Shown here piece by piece: positions 10,201 to 17,906 of a stretch of DNA of 64,000 nucleotides. This stretch comes from Curvibacter cyanobacteriorum. GTDB lineage: Bacteria > Pseudomonadota > Gammaproteobacteria > Burkholderiales > Burkholderiaceae_C. How positions within the stretch are numbered: the first letter of the stretch is position 1; the number at the start of each line of letters is the position of its first letter. Location of the stretch: the NCBI RefSeq assembly GCF_028649475.1, contig NZ_JAQSIP010000001.1:62001-126000 (forward strand). Reading direction: 5' to 3'. The notes below the pieces were generated by a model that saw only the letters and a list, made by a program, of their open reading frames with translations, did not search any database and was not told the origin of the DNA. A program made the translations under genes and the position numbers.

Positions 10201-10513
10201 CCTGGCCTACCTGAAGCGCTTCCCGATCGACAAGCTGAAGATCGATCAATCGTTTGTGCGCGACCTGCTCAGCGACCCGGCGGACCTGTCGATCACCCGC
10301 GCCATCATCGCCCTGGGCCACAACCTGGGCTTGGGGGTGGTGGCCGAGGGGGTGGAAACCGCCGAGGCCAGCGAGCAACTCAAGGCCCTGGGTTGTGACG
10401 AACTGCAAGGCTTCTACTTCGCCCGGCCCATGCCGGCGGCCCAGTTGGAGCCCTGGTTGCGCGAGCGCCAGGCCCCGCTGGAGCGGCGCCGCAACCTCGC
10501 CAGCAGCCGCTGA
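7286..10513 (+). CDS. Membrane-bound PAS-GGDEF-EAL c-di-GMP turnover protein
   Basis: A 1,075-residue sensor. Hydrophobic segments near residues 20-40 and 305-330 bracket a periplasmic region of about 270 residues, followed by a HAMP-like linker (ARPLRGLAQVADEVRR), PAS-type regions near 400-620, a GGDEF domain and a C-terminal EAL domain. GGDEF (residues 714-718) is intact, with an RxxD inhibitory site (RVGD) five residues ahead of it, so product-inhibited diguanylate cyclase activity is possible. The EAL domain has EALLRW (from 843), DDFGTGYSS and a C-terminal EGVET, as expected for an active phosphodiesterase. Which activity dominates cannot be read from sequence. ATG 7286 is preferred over the in-frame TTG at 7280. 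Confidence 0.95.
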   Translation: MTSSPWRWFSPLIAWLGRLSVGRKLTLIYLLDLTAVIYVSGILIHEKYLAIDFTRKEIVGVQYSTRVHDLFLPPFRASASLVTPPQDAWQRMEATRQQHDEDLAATEASAAWMTTLGQLQAMPAGPERQATLSRLARQGRELLTTVGNQSNLILDPDLDSYYAMSLGVLRFPELLEVLHDTARTLDGMSPEALRQGGRRTELLILAGRIDALILGIDSDYQQALAAGKAPLNDALRPGKKALNDSLLSLLASVRSLSEEGASGLTLATFQQAHGLAFQELDVAWRQVLESLNGLLLLRVENLYFRMWLHLGTALLLLGCILSLVYAVAQLIARPLRGLAQVADEVRRTGDHTRRAQWESRDEIGQLVTAFNGMLAQLDRERLTQQELAASARAAQTQLEMVEAIPIAMVVTSVPEHQVLHANAPALPWLAGRTADPWRSGLEPGVRARFFQRLADQGAVDEFEVRWQGGEAPSWAVLSARRLQFQGQDAVLTSFTPINMLKLMEQRLELWAKVFEASSEGILIMDANQRILSVNRAFCRSTSYDYYEVIGEQLGLLLALEESANVPPSLATALGERESWQGEVHFRKRSGESYPAWLMISSVRDATHQGEVSHYIGISVDITDRKRTEARVQFLAEHDVLTELPNRSLCVTRLREAMASAQTTGERVAVLFIDLDRFKNINDSLGHHIGDGLLRSVANRLNQSVRVGDTVSRLGGDEFVIIMRKVSDPDEVRGVVERRLIPQIRQAHYIEGHNLQVSCSVGVAVYPDDSTDLDELMRQADAAMYEAKSAGRDTARFFTPEIDLHTRERQVIEQYLRLALANQEMSVHYQPRVDARSLNVVGLEALLRWHHPVLGAVSPARFIPVAEETGLIHPIGQWVIQQACEQIDRWRRAGLPPMVVSVNLSAAQMNDPGLVGHLQSCLRANRIEPASLELEITESQIMDNAAASGELLQAFKALGVQLSIDDFGTGYSSLAYLKRFPIDKLKIDQSFVRDLLSDPADLSITRAIIALGHNLGLGVVAEGVETAEASEQLKALGCDELQGFYFARPMPAAQLEPWLRERQAPLERRRNLASSR

Positions 10514-10913
10514 TCGACCGCGCGAGCCTCGCCTGTCGCCGCCCCCAGGCGGGCGGCGGAGCCCCCAGCGCCGGCCCCCAAAGTCAATCCCTGCCTCACG
10601 CGGTGCCTTGCACCGTCCCCTGGGGGGCGTCCCGGTGGGACTGGCGGGCGCCTCGTCAGTTCTGCCCTGGCGGCCGCCCGCTGCTGGCGCCCGACCCGCC
10701 CCGGGTCGCTGCTGTTCAGGGCGGTCTGGGCCGTTTGGGGCCGCTGCCCATTCGTACATTGTTCAGCGCTTGCAACAGTTGCTTGCGATTTTGGTTCGTC
10801 TGGGGATGCGATTTTGGTCGCATAGTGTGCTTTCTATTAATTTAAATAGATTGATGTGGAATATTTGCTAAATATTTCATGTTTGACCATTAGTAACCTG
10901 ACTGGACACCGCT
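10514..10913. other. 400-bp intergenic region, GC-rich then sharply AT-rich
   Basis: No convincing gene. The first 290 bases are GC-rich with no recognisable feature. From about 10780 composition becomes AT-rich, unlike the rest of the window, and holds two dyads: TCTATT...AATAGA (10833-10850) and the longer one listed separately. This is probably the promoter and control region of the hydrolase gene at 10914. Confidence 0.6.
10857..10879 (+). promoter_or_regulatory. AT-rich inverted repeat upstream of the Tat-type hydrolase gene
   Basis: Pattern TGnAATATTT-GCT-AAATATTnCA: 7-bp perfect arms plus a matching TG/CA pair outside, centred 46 bases before the start at 10914. This is the size and symmetry of a dimeric repressor or LysR/MarR-type operator. 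No regulator gene lies next to it, so the binding protein is unknown. Confidence 0.6.
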
Positions 10914-11690
10914 ATGCAAGAAAACGCTTTGGGCCGACGCCACTTCCTAGGGACCGGCGCGGTCAGTGCGGCCGTGCTCGCCCCGATGGCGGCAGGCTTG
11001 GCGTCTGCCGCTTTGTCTGGCCCGGTCTCCGCGGCCTCTCCCAAATCGGAATCCCCTGCCATGACCTCTTCCCCATCCAACGCCTTCCTGAGCATGCTCA
11101 AGCGCGACAACACCGTGTTATTACTGACCGACCACCAGGTGGGCCTCTACACCGGGGTGCGCGACATCACGGTGGGCGAGCTCAAACACAATGTGGTCGC
11201 GCTGGCCAAGGCCGCGCGCATCCTGGGGGTGCCCGTGATCCTCACCGGCACCATGACCGATGGCATGTGGGGCCCGGTGATCCCGGAGCTGCTGGCCGCC
11301 GTGCCGGGTGTGCAGCCGATCGTGCGCACCACCATCAACGCCTGGGACGACCCCCGCATCCCGGCCGCCATCGCCAAGACCGGCCGCCGCCAGCTGCTGG
11401 TGGCCGGGGTCTCGCTGGAGATCTGCGCTTGCTACCCAGCCTTGTCCGCCAAGGTGGCCGGGTACGACGCGCGGGTCATCCTCGATGCGTCGGGCACCTT
11501 CACCGCCGACAAGCGCCTGGCAGGGCTGGCCCGCCTGGCCGGGGCTGGCGTGCCGGTGATGGATTACGCCAGCGCGGCGGTGGAAATGCTGGCCGACAAC
11601 GCGGACCCCAAGGCCAATGAGGTGTACGGTGCACTCGACATGCCGTTCGCCACCTTGGTGTGGCAGGTCACCGAAGGCGCCCGCAAATAA
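10914..11690 (+). CDS. Isochorismatase-family (YcaC-like) hydrolase with a Tat signal
   Basis: A 258-residue cysteine hydrolase. The core after residue 49 (SNAFLSMLKRDNTVLLLTDHQVG) resembles YcaC-type proteins, with the expected Asp73 in LLLTDHQ and Cys171 in GVSLEICACY. Before it is a twin-arginine leader, RRHFLGTGAVSAAVLAPMAA (residues 8-27). The family is normally cytosolic, so either the protein is exported folded or translation starts internally at ATG 11061 (MTSSPSNAF). The readable RR-x-F-L motif and hydrophobic stretch favour export. Substrate unknown; family members hydrolyse amides or enol ethers. It ends 93 bp before the pirin gene. Confidence 0.87.
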   Translation: MQENALGRRHFLGTGAVSAAVLAPMAAGLASAALSGPVSAASPKSESPAMTSSPSNAFLSMLKRDNTVLLLTDHQVGLYTGVRDITVGELKHNVVALAKAARILGVPVILTGTMTDGMWGPVIPELLAAVPGVQPIVRTTINAWDDPRIPAAIAKTGRRQLLVAGVSLEICACYPALSAKVAGYDARVILDASGTFTADKRLAGLARLAGAGVPVMDYASAAVEMLADNADPKANEVYGALDMPFATLVWQVTEGARK

Positions 11691-11783
11691 GCGGATCCCG
11701 CGCGATGCGCCCCGCCACAGGTCTGGCGGTGCGCATCGCGCATTTCACTTTGCAGCGGCCCGGCCGGGCCGCAGGAAATCGGC

Positions 11784-12668
11784 ATGAAGAACGAACTCAG
11801 CCTGTCCCCCGTGGTGGACGGGCGCCCGCTGCACATCGGCACGGGTTTCACGGCCTTGAATTTTGATGAAAGCCAGTTTGGCGGGCGGGCAGACCCGGTG
11901 GTGATGCTGGACCACTTCCACATGACCCAGCCCACCTTCGCGCCACACCCGCACGCGGGGCTGTCGGCGGTGACGTATGTGCTGGAAGAATCCGCCTCGC
12001 CCCATGTCAACTACGACTCCCTGGGGCACGAGGGACCGATCCGCCCTGGGGCCCTGCATTGGCTGGCCGCGGGCCGCGGGGCCATCCACACCGAGCAGCC
12101 CGAGGGCGAGGCACCCCACGTCCACGCGCTGCAAATCTTTGTCAACCTGCCGGCCCGCCTGAAGCGCATGGCCCCGCGCGTGGTGCACCTGGAACCCGAG
12201 GACGTGCCGGTGTACGAGGCGCCGGGCCAGCGCGTGCGCGTGGTGCTGGGCGATGCCTTTGGCCTGAGCTCGCCCGCCACGGCCGCCTTGCCCCAGCCGT
12301 TTTGCCTGCTGGACGTGGCCCTGGCTGCGGGCAGCCGATTCAACCTGGCGCTGCCAGCCGCCTGGGGCGGCATGTTGTATGTGATGACGGGTGAGGTGGC
12401 GGTGCTGCAAGGCGACCACGCCTGGACCCTGCATGCGGGCCAGGCGATGGGGGCTTCCTTGTCCGCCGAGGCCTCGGTGCCCGAGTTGCCTTTGTGCTTG
12501 CAGGTCGGTGCAGCCGGGCCGGCGCGCCTGATTTGGCTCGGTGGCCTGCAGTTGCGCGAGCCCCTGGTCAAGCAGGGCCCGTTCGTCATGAACACGGGCG
12601 AGCAGATGCAGCAGGCCATCAGCGATTACCAGCAGGGTCGCTTCGGCACCCTGCGCTGGCCCCGCTGA
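11784..12668 (+). CDS. Pirin family protein
   Basis: Bicupin protein of 294 residues. The N-terminal cupin has metal-ligand candidates His55 and His57 in FAPHPHAGLSAVTYVLEE and a later HTEQPEG motif supplying His and Glu, the pirin iron site. A C-terminal cupin follows (LLDVALAAGSRFNL...MTGEVAVL). Bacterial pirins are reported as quercetinases or as modulators of central metabolism, so the role stays open. The ATG at 11784 gives a normal family length. The gene is convergent with the lytic transglycosylase gene; an 8-bp tandem repeat lies between them. Confidence 0.92.
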   Translation: MKNELSLSPVVDGRPLHIGTGFTALNFDESQFGGRADPVVMLDHFHMTQPTFAPHPHAGLSAVTYVLEESASPHVNYDSLGHEGPIRPGALHWLAAGRGAIHTEQPEGEAPHVHALQIFVNLPARLKRMAPRVVHLEPEDVPVYEAPGQRVRVVLGDAFGLSSPATAALPQPFCLLDVALAAGSRFNLALPAAWGGMLYVMTGEVAVLQGDHAWTLHAGQAMGASLSAEASVPELPLCLQVGAAGPARLIWLGGLQLREPLVKQGPFVMNTGEQMQQAISDYQQGRFGTLRWPR

Positions 12669-12690
12669 GCCGGGGGCCCCGCGGGCACGC

Positions 12691-12734
12691 GGCCCAGTGG
12701 CCCAGTGGCCCTGTGGCCCTGTGGCCCTGTGGCC
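12691..12734. repeat. 8-bp tandem repeat between convergent genes
   Basis: Five full units, GGCCCAGT twice then GGCCCTGT three times, followed by a partial GGCC. It lies 22 bases past the pirin stop and 43 bases before the end of the minus-strand gene. Repeats of this size can change copy number by slippage; here they lie outside coding sequence. Confidence 0.9.
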
Positions 12735-12776
12735 ACGCCGCCTGGCGCGTCCGGCGCCGCTGTGGCCCGGTCCGCG

Positions 12777-13901
12777 TCAGCGGGGCAGGGCCTGGGCCAC
12801 GGCCTCGCCCAGCTCGATCACGGCCATGGCGTAGTAGCTGGACCAGTTGTAGCGCGTGATGACGTAGAAGTTTTCGGTGCCCGCGACGTAGCTCGGCTCG
12901 GCACCGCCGTTCTGCAATTCAATCAGGGCCAGTGCGCCGGGGTGGCGTTGGCCGGCTTCGTTGAGCACGGCGCCCCGGGCGGTGAAGCTGGTCACACTGA
13001 AGGTGGGCAGGATGTCGGGCAACAGCAGGGCTTCCTTGTCCTGGGCCGAGCCGTCGAGCCGCACCGGGTAATGCGTGGGCAGTCCGGTTTGCCAGCCATA
13101 GCCCTTGAAGTAATTGGCCACCGAGCCAATGGCGTCGTCGGCGCTGTTGAACAGGTCGATGCGGCCGTCGCCGTCGAAGTCGATGGCGTAACGCGCCCAA
13201 CTGCTGGGCATGAACTGCGGCTGCCCCATGGCGCCCGCGTAGCTGCCCCGGGGGCGCAGCGGGTCGGTGCCCGCGCGCTGGTGCTGCGCCAGAAAGTGCT
13301 CCAGCTCCGAGCGGAAATAGGCCTGACGTTCGGCCGCCCGGGGGTGCGCGGCCGGGAAGTCGAAGGCCAGCGTGGCCAGCGCGTCGAGCACGCGGTAGTT
13401 GCCCATGTGCTGGCCGTAAATGGTCTCCACGCCCAGGATGCCGACGATGATGGCCGCGGGCACGCCAAAGGTTTGTTCCGCGCGCTCCAGGCTGGCGCGG
13501 TGCTGTTGCCAAAAGCGCAGGCCCGCACCGATGCGGATCGGCTCCACAAAGCGTGCCCGGTAGGCCTGCCAGTTCTTGGCGCTCGGGTGGCTCGGGGGCA
13601 GCATGAGCTTGGGCACACCGGGCAACAGGCGGGCCTGGCTCAGGGTCTGGCGCAGCCCGTCGCGGTCGAGCTGGCGGCGTTCGGCCAGGTCATCGGCGAA
13701 GGTCATCGCGTCGGCGCGCTGCGCATAGGACTGGGTGCCTTGCACGGTGGCTGCGGTTTTGGGGGCTGGCTTCTTGGCGGCCGGACGGGCCGAGGCCGCG
13801 GCTTTCTTCTTGGGCGGGCTCGGCGCGTTGTTGGCCCCGGCCAGGCCGGGCAGAAGGCAGGCGGCCAACCAAAGGGGGGCCATTCGGATCAAGGCTTGCA
13901 T
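12777..13901 (-). CDS. mltB: Lytic murein transglycosylase, MltB/SltB family
   Basis: Periplasmic or membrane-anchored enzyme that cleaves peptidoglycan glycan strands to 1,6-anhydro ends. 374 residues from ATG 13901 (MQALIRMAPLWLAACLLPG), which gives a clear signal peptide with a likely cut after LAGA; the longer upstream frame lacks one. A Lys/Ala/Pro-rich spacer follows (about residues 26-52). The catalytic motif IVGILGVETIYGQHMGNYRV contains the expected Glu, and GAMGQPQFMPSSWARYAIDFD is the second family signature. No lipobox is evident, so it is probably soluble. It is followed on the minus strand only by the tandem repeat and the convergent pirin gene. Confidence 0.93.
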   Translation of the reverse strand: MQALIRMAPLWLAACLLPGLAGANNAPSPPKKKAAASARPAAKKPAPKTAATVQGTQSYAQRADAMTFADDLAERRQLDRDGLRQTLSQARLLPGVPKLMLPPSHPSAKNWQAYRARFVEPIRIGAGLRFWQQHRASLERAEQTFGVPAAIIVGILGVETIYGQHMGNYRVLDALATLAFDFPAAHPRAAERQAYFRSELEHFLAQHQRAGTDPLRPRGSYAGAMGQPQFMPSSWARYAIDFDGDGRIDLFNSADDAIGSVANYFKGYGWQTGLPTHYPVRLDGSAQDKEALLLPDILPTFSVTSFTARGAVLNEAGQRHPGALALIELQNGGAEPSYVAGTENFYVITRYNWSSYYAMAVIELGEAVAQALPR

Positions 13902-13920
13902 GGGGAGATTGTCGCCGCTG

Positions 13921-15963
13921 TCAGCGGGCTGGCGAGCGTAACAGGGGGCCCAGGCGGCGCCTGAGGTCGCGCAGCGACGCGCTGGTTGGCGACGCGGTGC
14001 TGGGTGGCGCTGCAGCGGCCGGTGCGGCATAGCGCAGGGCCTCCAATTGCAGCAGCCAATCGTGCAGGGGCCGGCCGGCTTCGCCCCGTGCCGCCAGCAC
14101 GGCCCGGGCCAGCGCGCGGGGCGGTATCTGAGGGGGCAGCGCCAGGCCCTGCTGGCGCAAGGCTTCCGTGACCCGGTGCAGCAGCCCCAGCCAGGGGTCT
14201 TGGTGTTGGCGTTGCCAGCCTATCCAGGCCAGGCCTGCCAGGGCCGACACGCTGAGCCCACCGCCCAGCAGCAGGATCAGGTCTTGCCAGCTCGGGGACT
14301 CGAAGCCCAGGTGCTTGAGCAGGTCCAACTGGCGGCTTTGGGTGTAGCCCAGCACCCACTGGTTCCATCGGTTGTTGCCGGCATCCCAGACGCTGCGCAG
14401 GGTCTGCAGCAGGCCCGGGCTGACCTGGCCCAGGGCGGTGCCGACCAGGCTGCGCGGCGCGGGCAGGCGCTGCAGGCTGCCAACGCGCGACGGCATCACC
14501 GCGCCCGTCGGGTCGACCCGCACCCAGCCTTGTCCGGCCTGCCAGATCTCGGCCCAGGCGTGGGCGTCGCTTTGCCGCACCACCCAATAGCCATCGAGGG
14601 TGTTGCGCTCGCCGCCCTGGTAGCCGGTGACCAGGCGGGCGGGCACGTCGAGCGCCCGCATCAGCACCACATAGGCCGAGGCAATGTGCTCGCAAAAGCC
14701 TTGCTTGCGGTCGAACCAGAACTCATCGGCGGTGTGCTGGCCGTACTCGCCGGGCTCGAGGGTGTAGGTGTAGCCGCCTTGGGACAGCCGCTGCAGCACC
14801 GCCTGGCTGAGCGTCAGCGCATCGGCCTGGGCCCAGCGCGGGTCGCGCCGCATGTCCATCGCCAGTTGCAGGGTGCGTGGGTTTTTCCCGGTGGGCAAGC
14901 GGGTGGCCACCTCGCGCTGCAGCAGGCCCTCCTGGAGGCCGTAGCGGTACTGCGGGTACGCCACCGCCTGGTAGCGCAGCAAGTCGCTGACCGGGCGCGG
15001 GGTGATCCATTGCAGCTCCTGCGTGATGTAGGCCTCGTGGTCACCGGCCTTGGGGGCGGCGGGGGTGGCGTCCAGGGTCAGCAGCCAGGGGCGGTTGTGG
15101 GGTTGCAGCGTGACCTCGTAGTTCAGCGCCGGGCCACTGACCTGCAGGTTGCTGGGGGCTTGCCGGCGCAGCACCTGACTGCTCAGGTTGTCGGGGGCGC
15201 TGGGCTTCCATTCGCGGCCGTCGAAGTCGATGAACACCGGGCCCCGGAAGTACAGGTCACCTTGCAGCGGCGGGCTGTCGAAGCGCACCCGCAGTGCAAT
15301 GCTGTCGTCCAGCGCCAGGTTGTTGAGCTTGCCGACCTCGAGCCGGTTCGACAGCCCGCTGCGGCCGCTCAAGGCATCCGAGGGCAGGCCCCACAGCGGC
15401 GCCATGCGGGGAAACAACAGGAACAGCGCGACCATCACCGGCGCGCCGAGCAGGCTCATGCGCAGCGCCAGGCCCGCCGCGGTGGCCAGCGAGGGGCGGC
15501 CCACGGGCAGGTGGGCGTTGATCAGCGCGGTCAGCAAACCCAGCAGGCCAACGAGCATGGCCGCGGCGATGGGCAGCGATTGCGAGAAAAAGAAGTGCGT
15601 GAGCATCGTGAAGAAGCTCAGGAAGAACACCACAAACGCGTCGCGCCGCGCCCGCAACTCCAGTGTCTTGAGGGTCAGCAGGGCGACCACCAGCGTCACG
15701 CCGGCGTCGCGCCCCAGCAAGGTCTGGTGGCTGAACCAGGTGCCTCCCATGACCAGCAGCAGCAAACCGATGCGCCAGCGCTGCGAGGGCAGGGGCCGGC
15801 TGTGCCAGGCCAGCCAGCCCCGCCAGCCCAGGGCCGCGGCCGCCAGCCAGGGGGTCCACCAGGGCAGGTGGCCGACATGGGGCAGGATCACCCAGCCCAC
15901 CACGGCCAGCAGGAAGAGGGTGTCGCGGCTCTCGCGCGGCAGGGTGTTCCAGGGGGTCAGCAC
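13921..15963 (-). CDS. TgpA-type membrane transglutaminase (DUF3488/DUF4129)
   Basis: About 680 residues, third gene of a MoxR-DUF58-TgpA operon. The N-terminal part has several membrane helices (LFLLAVVGWVILPHVG, then more to about residue 180), followed by a periplasmic transglutaminase core with Cys in KQGFCEHIASAY, His in SDAHAWAEIW and Asp in VRVDPTG, then another membrane helix (LILLLGGGLSVSALAGLAW) and a short cytosolic tail. I chose GTG 15963 because it overlaps the stop of the DUF58 gene (GTGCTGA), implying translational coupling, and gives the family's usual length. TgpA is essential in Pseudomonas aeruginosa; its substrate remains uncertain. Confidence 0.9.
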   Translation of the reverse strand: MLTPWNTLPRESRDTLFLLAVVGWVILPHVGHLPWWTPWLAAAALGWRGWLAWHSRPLPSQRWRIGLLLLVMGGTWFSHQTLLGRDAGVTLVVALLTLKTLELRARRDAFVVFFLSFFTMLTHFFFSQSLPIAAAMLVGLLGLLTALINAHLPVGRPSLATAAGLALRMSLLGAPVMVALFLLFPRMAPLWGLPSDALSGRSGLSNRLEVGKLNNLALDDSIALRVRFDSPPLQGDLYFRGPVFIDFDGREWKPSAPDNLSSQVLRRQAPSNLQVSGPALNYEVTLQPHNRPWLLTLDATPAAPKAGDHEAYITQELQWITPRPVSDLLRYQAVAYPQYRYGLQEGLLQREVATRLPTGKNPRTLQLAMDMRRDPRWAQADALTLSQAVLQRLSQGGYTYTLEPGEYGQHTADEFWFDRKQGFCEHIASAYVVLMRALDVPARLVTGYQGGERNTLDGYWVVRQSDAHAWAEIWQAGQGWVRVDPTGAVMPSRVGSLQRLPAPRSLVGTALGQVSPGLLQTLRSVWDAGNNRWNQWVLGYTQSRQLDLLKHLGFESPSWQDLILLLGGGLSVSALAGLAWIGWQRQHQDPWLGLLHRVTEALRQQGLALPPQIPPRALARAVLAARGEAGRPLHDWLLQLEALRYAAPAAAAPPSTASPTSASLRDLRRRLGPLLRSPAR

Positions 15964-16958
15964 AGCGCCAGGGCCTCCAGGCAGCGTTGTTGGTGGGCCG
16001 CGCCTTGGCCGGGGGCAATCTCCTGGCCCAGCAGGCGCAGGCCATAGTCCAGGCCCTGCTGCTCGGCCTGCAGGACCCAGGCGCACAGCCGTGACAACTG
16101 GGCTTCGGGCGCCAGCGACACCAGGGGGCGCTGGTCCAGCCACAACTCGGCGGGTTGTTGGTGTTCGCTGTCGCGGCTGACCAGGGCGCTGGAGCCGGTG
16201 GCCAGCGCGGTGGCGGTTTTCTTCCAGACCACTTGTTTGAGGCTGTCGCCGCGCCGGTAGGGGCGAACGCCTTCAAAGTCCTGTCCCCGGCCGGCCTGGG
16301 TGGCATGGCCCGGCGGGCCCGAGCGCGGTTCGCCGGGCGGCAGCGGGGGCGGGTGGGCTTCGGGCTGGGGGTAGATCAGCACCTGGGCGGCCGGCCGCCA
16401 GATCGCCCAGACCCGGAAGGTGCCCAGCGGGAAGCGGGTTTCGATGTTCAGCACCGGGACGTTTTGCAGACCCCGCCGGGTGGGCAGGAAAGCCAGTTGC
16501 AGGGGGGCTTGGCCTTGGCCCGGCACGTCGGTCCAGACCCAGTCCTGCTGCCCGGCCAGGCGCATGCCGAGGCCGTGGCGGGGCGCTCGCCGCGGGTTGT
16601 TCAGCAGCACGTCCAGGCGCAGCGCCTGGCCGCAGAACTGCGCGCTGGGCGGCAGCAACTGCAGTTGCAGGCCGCGCAGCGTGGCATGCCCAATGTGCAT
16701 GCCCGCCAAGGCACAACCGGCCAGCAGGAAGGTCAGCAGGTAGCCCAGGTTGAGCTGGTAGTTGATCGACGCCACCAGCAGCACCAGCAGCGTGGTGGCC
16801 AGCATCAGCCCCGGTCGGGTGGGCAGGATGTAGACGTTGCGTTGGGTCAGCGTGAGGTGGTCGCTGCGCGGCAGCCGGCTGTGCCACCACTGGCGCATGC
16901 GCTCGCGCAGGCGCCGCAGCGGGTGGCGGGAGGCGGGCTCGGCGGGCGCGGGGCTCAT
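15957..16958 (-). CDS. DUF58 domain protein
   Basis: 333 residues. Two adjacent hydrophobic segments near residues 50-90 (LMLATTLLVLLVASINYQLN, LGYLLTFLLAGCALAGM) anchor the protein, and the C-terminal half has the DUF58 signature YRRGDSLKQVVWKKTA. DUF58 proteins are regularly encoded between MoxR ATPases and transglutaminase-like proteins, exactly as here, and are thought to act as clients or partners of the ATPase. The start ATG overlaps the moxR stop codon (ATGA), and the gene's own end overlaps the TgpA start, so the three are translationally coupled. Confidence 0.92.
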   Translation of the reverse strand: MSPAPAEPASRHPLRRLRERMRQWWHSRLPRSDHLTLTQRNVYILPTRPGLMLATTLLVLLVASINYQLNLGYLLTFLLAGCALAGMHIGHATLRGLQLQLLPPSAQFCGQALRLDVLLNNPRRAPRHGLGMRLAGQQDWVWTDVPGQGQAPLQLAFLPTRRGLQNVPVLNIETRFPLGTFRVWAIWRPAAQVLIYPQPEAHPPPLPPGEPRSGPPGHATQAGRGQDFEGVRPYRRGDSLKQVVWKKTATALATGSSALVSRDSEHQQPAELWLDQRPLVSLAPEAQLSRLCAWVLQAEQQGLDYGLRLLGQEIAPGQGAAHQQRCLEALALC

Positions 16959-17875
16959 GGCAGGGGCACCGCCTCCAGCAGGGCCCGCACCTGGTCCAGC
17001 GCGCCCCGGCCCGCGTGCTGGGTGGGCACCAGCCGGTGGGCCGCGGCTTGCGGCAGGATGGCCTGAACATCGTCGGGCGCCACGTAGTCGCGGCCGGCCA
17101 GCAAGGCCTGGGCTTTGGCTGCGCGCAGGATCGCAATGCCGGCGCGGGGCGACAGCCCCTGCACAAACCAGCGCCCGTTGCGGGTGGCCGCCAGCAGGTC
17201 TTGCAGGTAATCCAGCAAGGGCTCTGAGGCGTGCACCGCCAGCACCTGTTGCTGCAGTTGCCGCAGCTCGGCCAGGCTGAGCTGGGCCGGCAGTTGGTCG
17301 AGCAGGTCGCGCCGGTCCTGGCCAGCCAGCAGGGCGCGTTCGGCGGGGCGGTCGGGGTAACCCAGCGAGATGCGCATCAGGAACCGGTCCAGCTGGGACT
17401 CGGGCAGGGCAAAAGTGCCCAGCTGGTCGAGCGGGTTTTGGGTGGCGATCACAAAAAACGGCTCGGGCAGGGCGCGCGTGGCGCCCTCCACCGTGACCTG
17501 GCGTTCTTCCATGGCTTCGAGCAGGGCGCTCTGGGTCTTGGGGCTGGCGCGGTTGATCTCGTCAGCCAACAGCACCTGCGCAAACACCGGACCGGGGTGG
17601 AACACAAACGACTCGCTGGCCCGCTCGTACACCGAGACCCCGGTGAGGTCGCTGGGCATGAGGTCGGCGGTGAACTGCACGCGCGAGAACTGCAAGCCAA
17701 AGCTGCGCGCCAGGGCGTGGGCCAAGGTGGTTTTGCCGACCCCGGGCACATCCTCGATCAGCAGGTGACCGCCTGCCAGCAGGCAGGCCACACTGTCTTG
17801 AACCTGCTGGGCCTTGCCCGCAATCACCGTGTTAAGCTGATCCAGCAAGGCCTTGAGTTTTTGTGGTGTGTGCAT
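16955..17875 (-). CDS. MoxR family AAA+ ATPase
   Basis: 306-residue AAA+ ATPase presumed to remodel or activate partner proteins of the operon. Walker A is GVGKTT (residues 45-50), Walker B is LLADEINRA (about 102-110), and IATQNPLDQLGTFALPESQLDRF is the MoxR sensor and arginine-finger region. ATG 17875 (MHTPQKLKALL) is preferred: the upstream in-frame extension overlaps the start of the divergent deacetylase-like gene and adds no domain. It leads the MoxR-DUF58-TgpA operon and shares a very short divergent promoter region with the gene at 17907. Confidence 0.93.
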   Translation of the reverse strand: MHTPQKLKALLDQLNTVIAGKAQQVQDSVACLLAGGHLLIEDVPGVGKTTLAHALARSFGLQFSRVQFTADLMPSDLTGVSVYERASESFVFHPGPVFAQVLLADEINRASPKTQSALLEAMEERQVTVEGATRALPEPFFVIATQNPLDQLGTFALPESQLDRFLMRISLGYPDRPAERALLAGQDRRDLLDQLPAQLSLAELRQLQQQVLAVHASEPLLDYLQDLLAATRNGRWFVQGLSPRAGIAILRAAKAQALLAGRDYVAPDDVQAILPQAAAHRLVPTQHAGRGALDQVRALLEAVPLP

Positions 17876-17906
17876 GGGCCGAGACGTTAGCCGAAAAACG
17901 AGAGAC

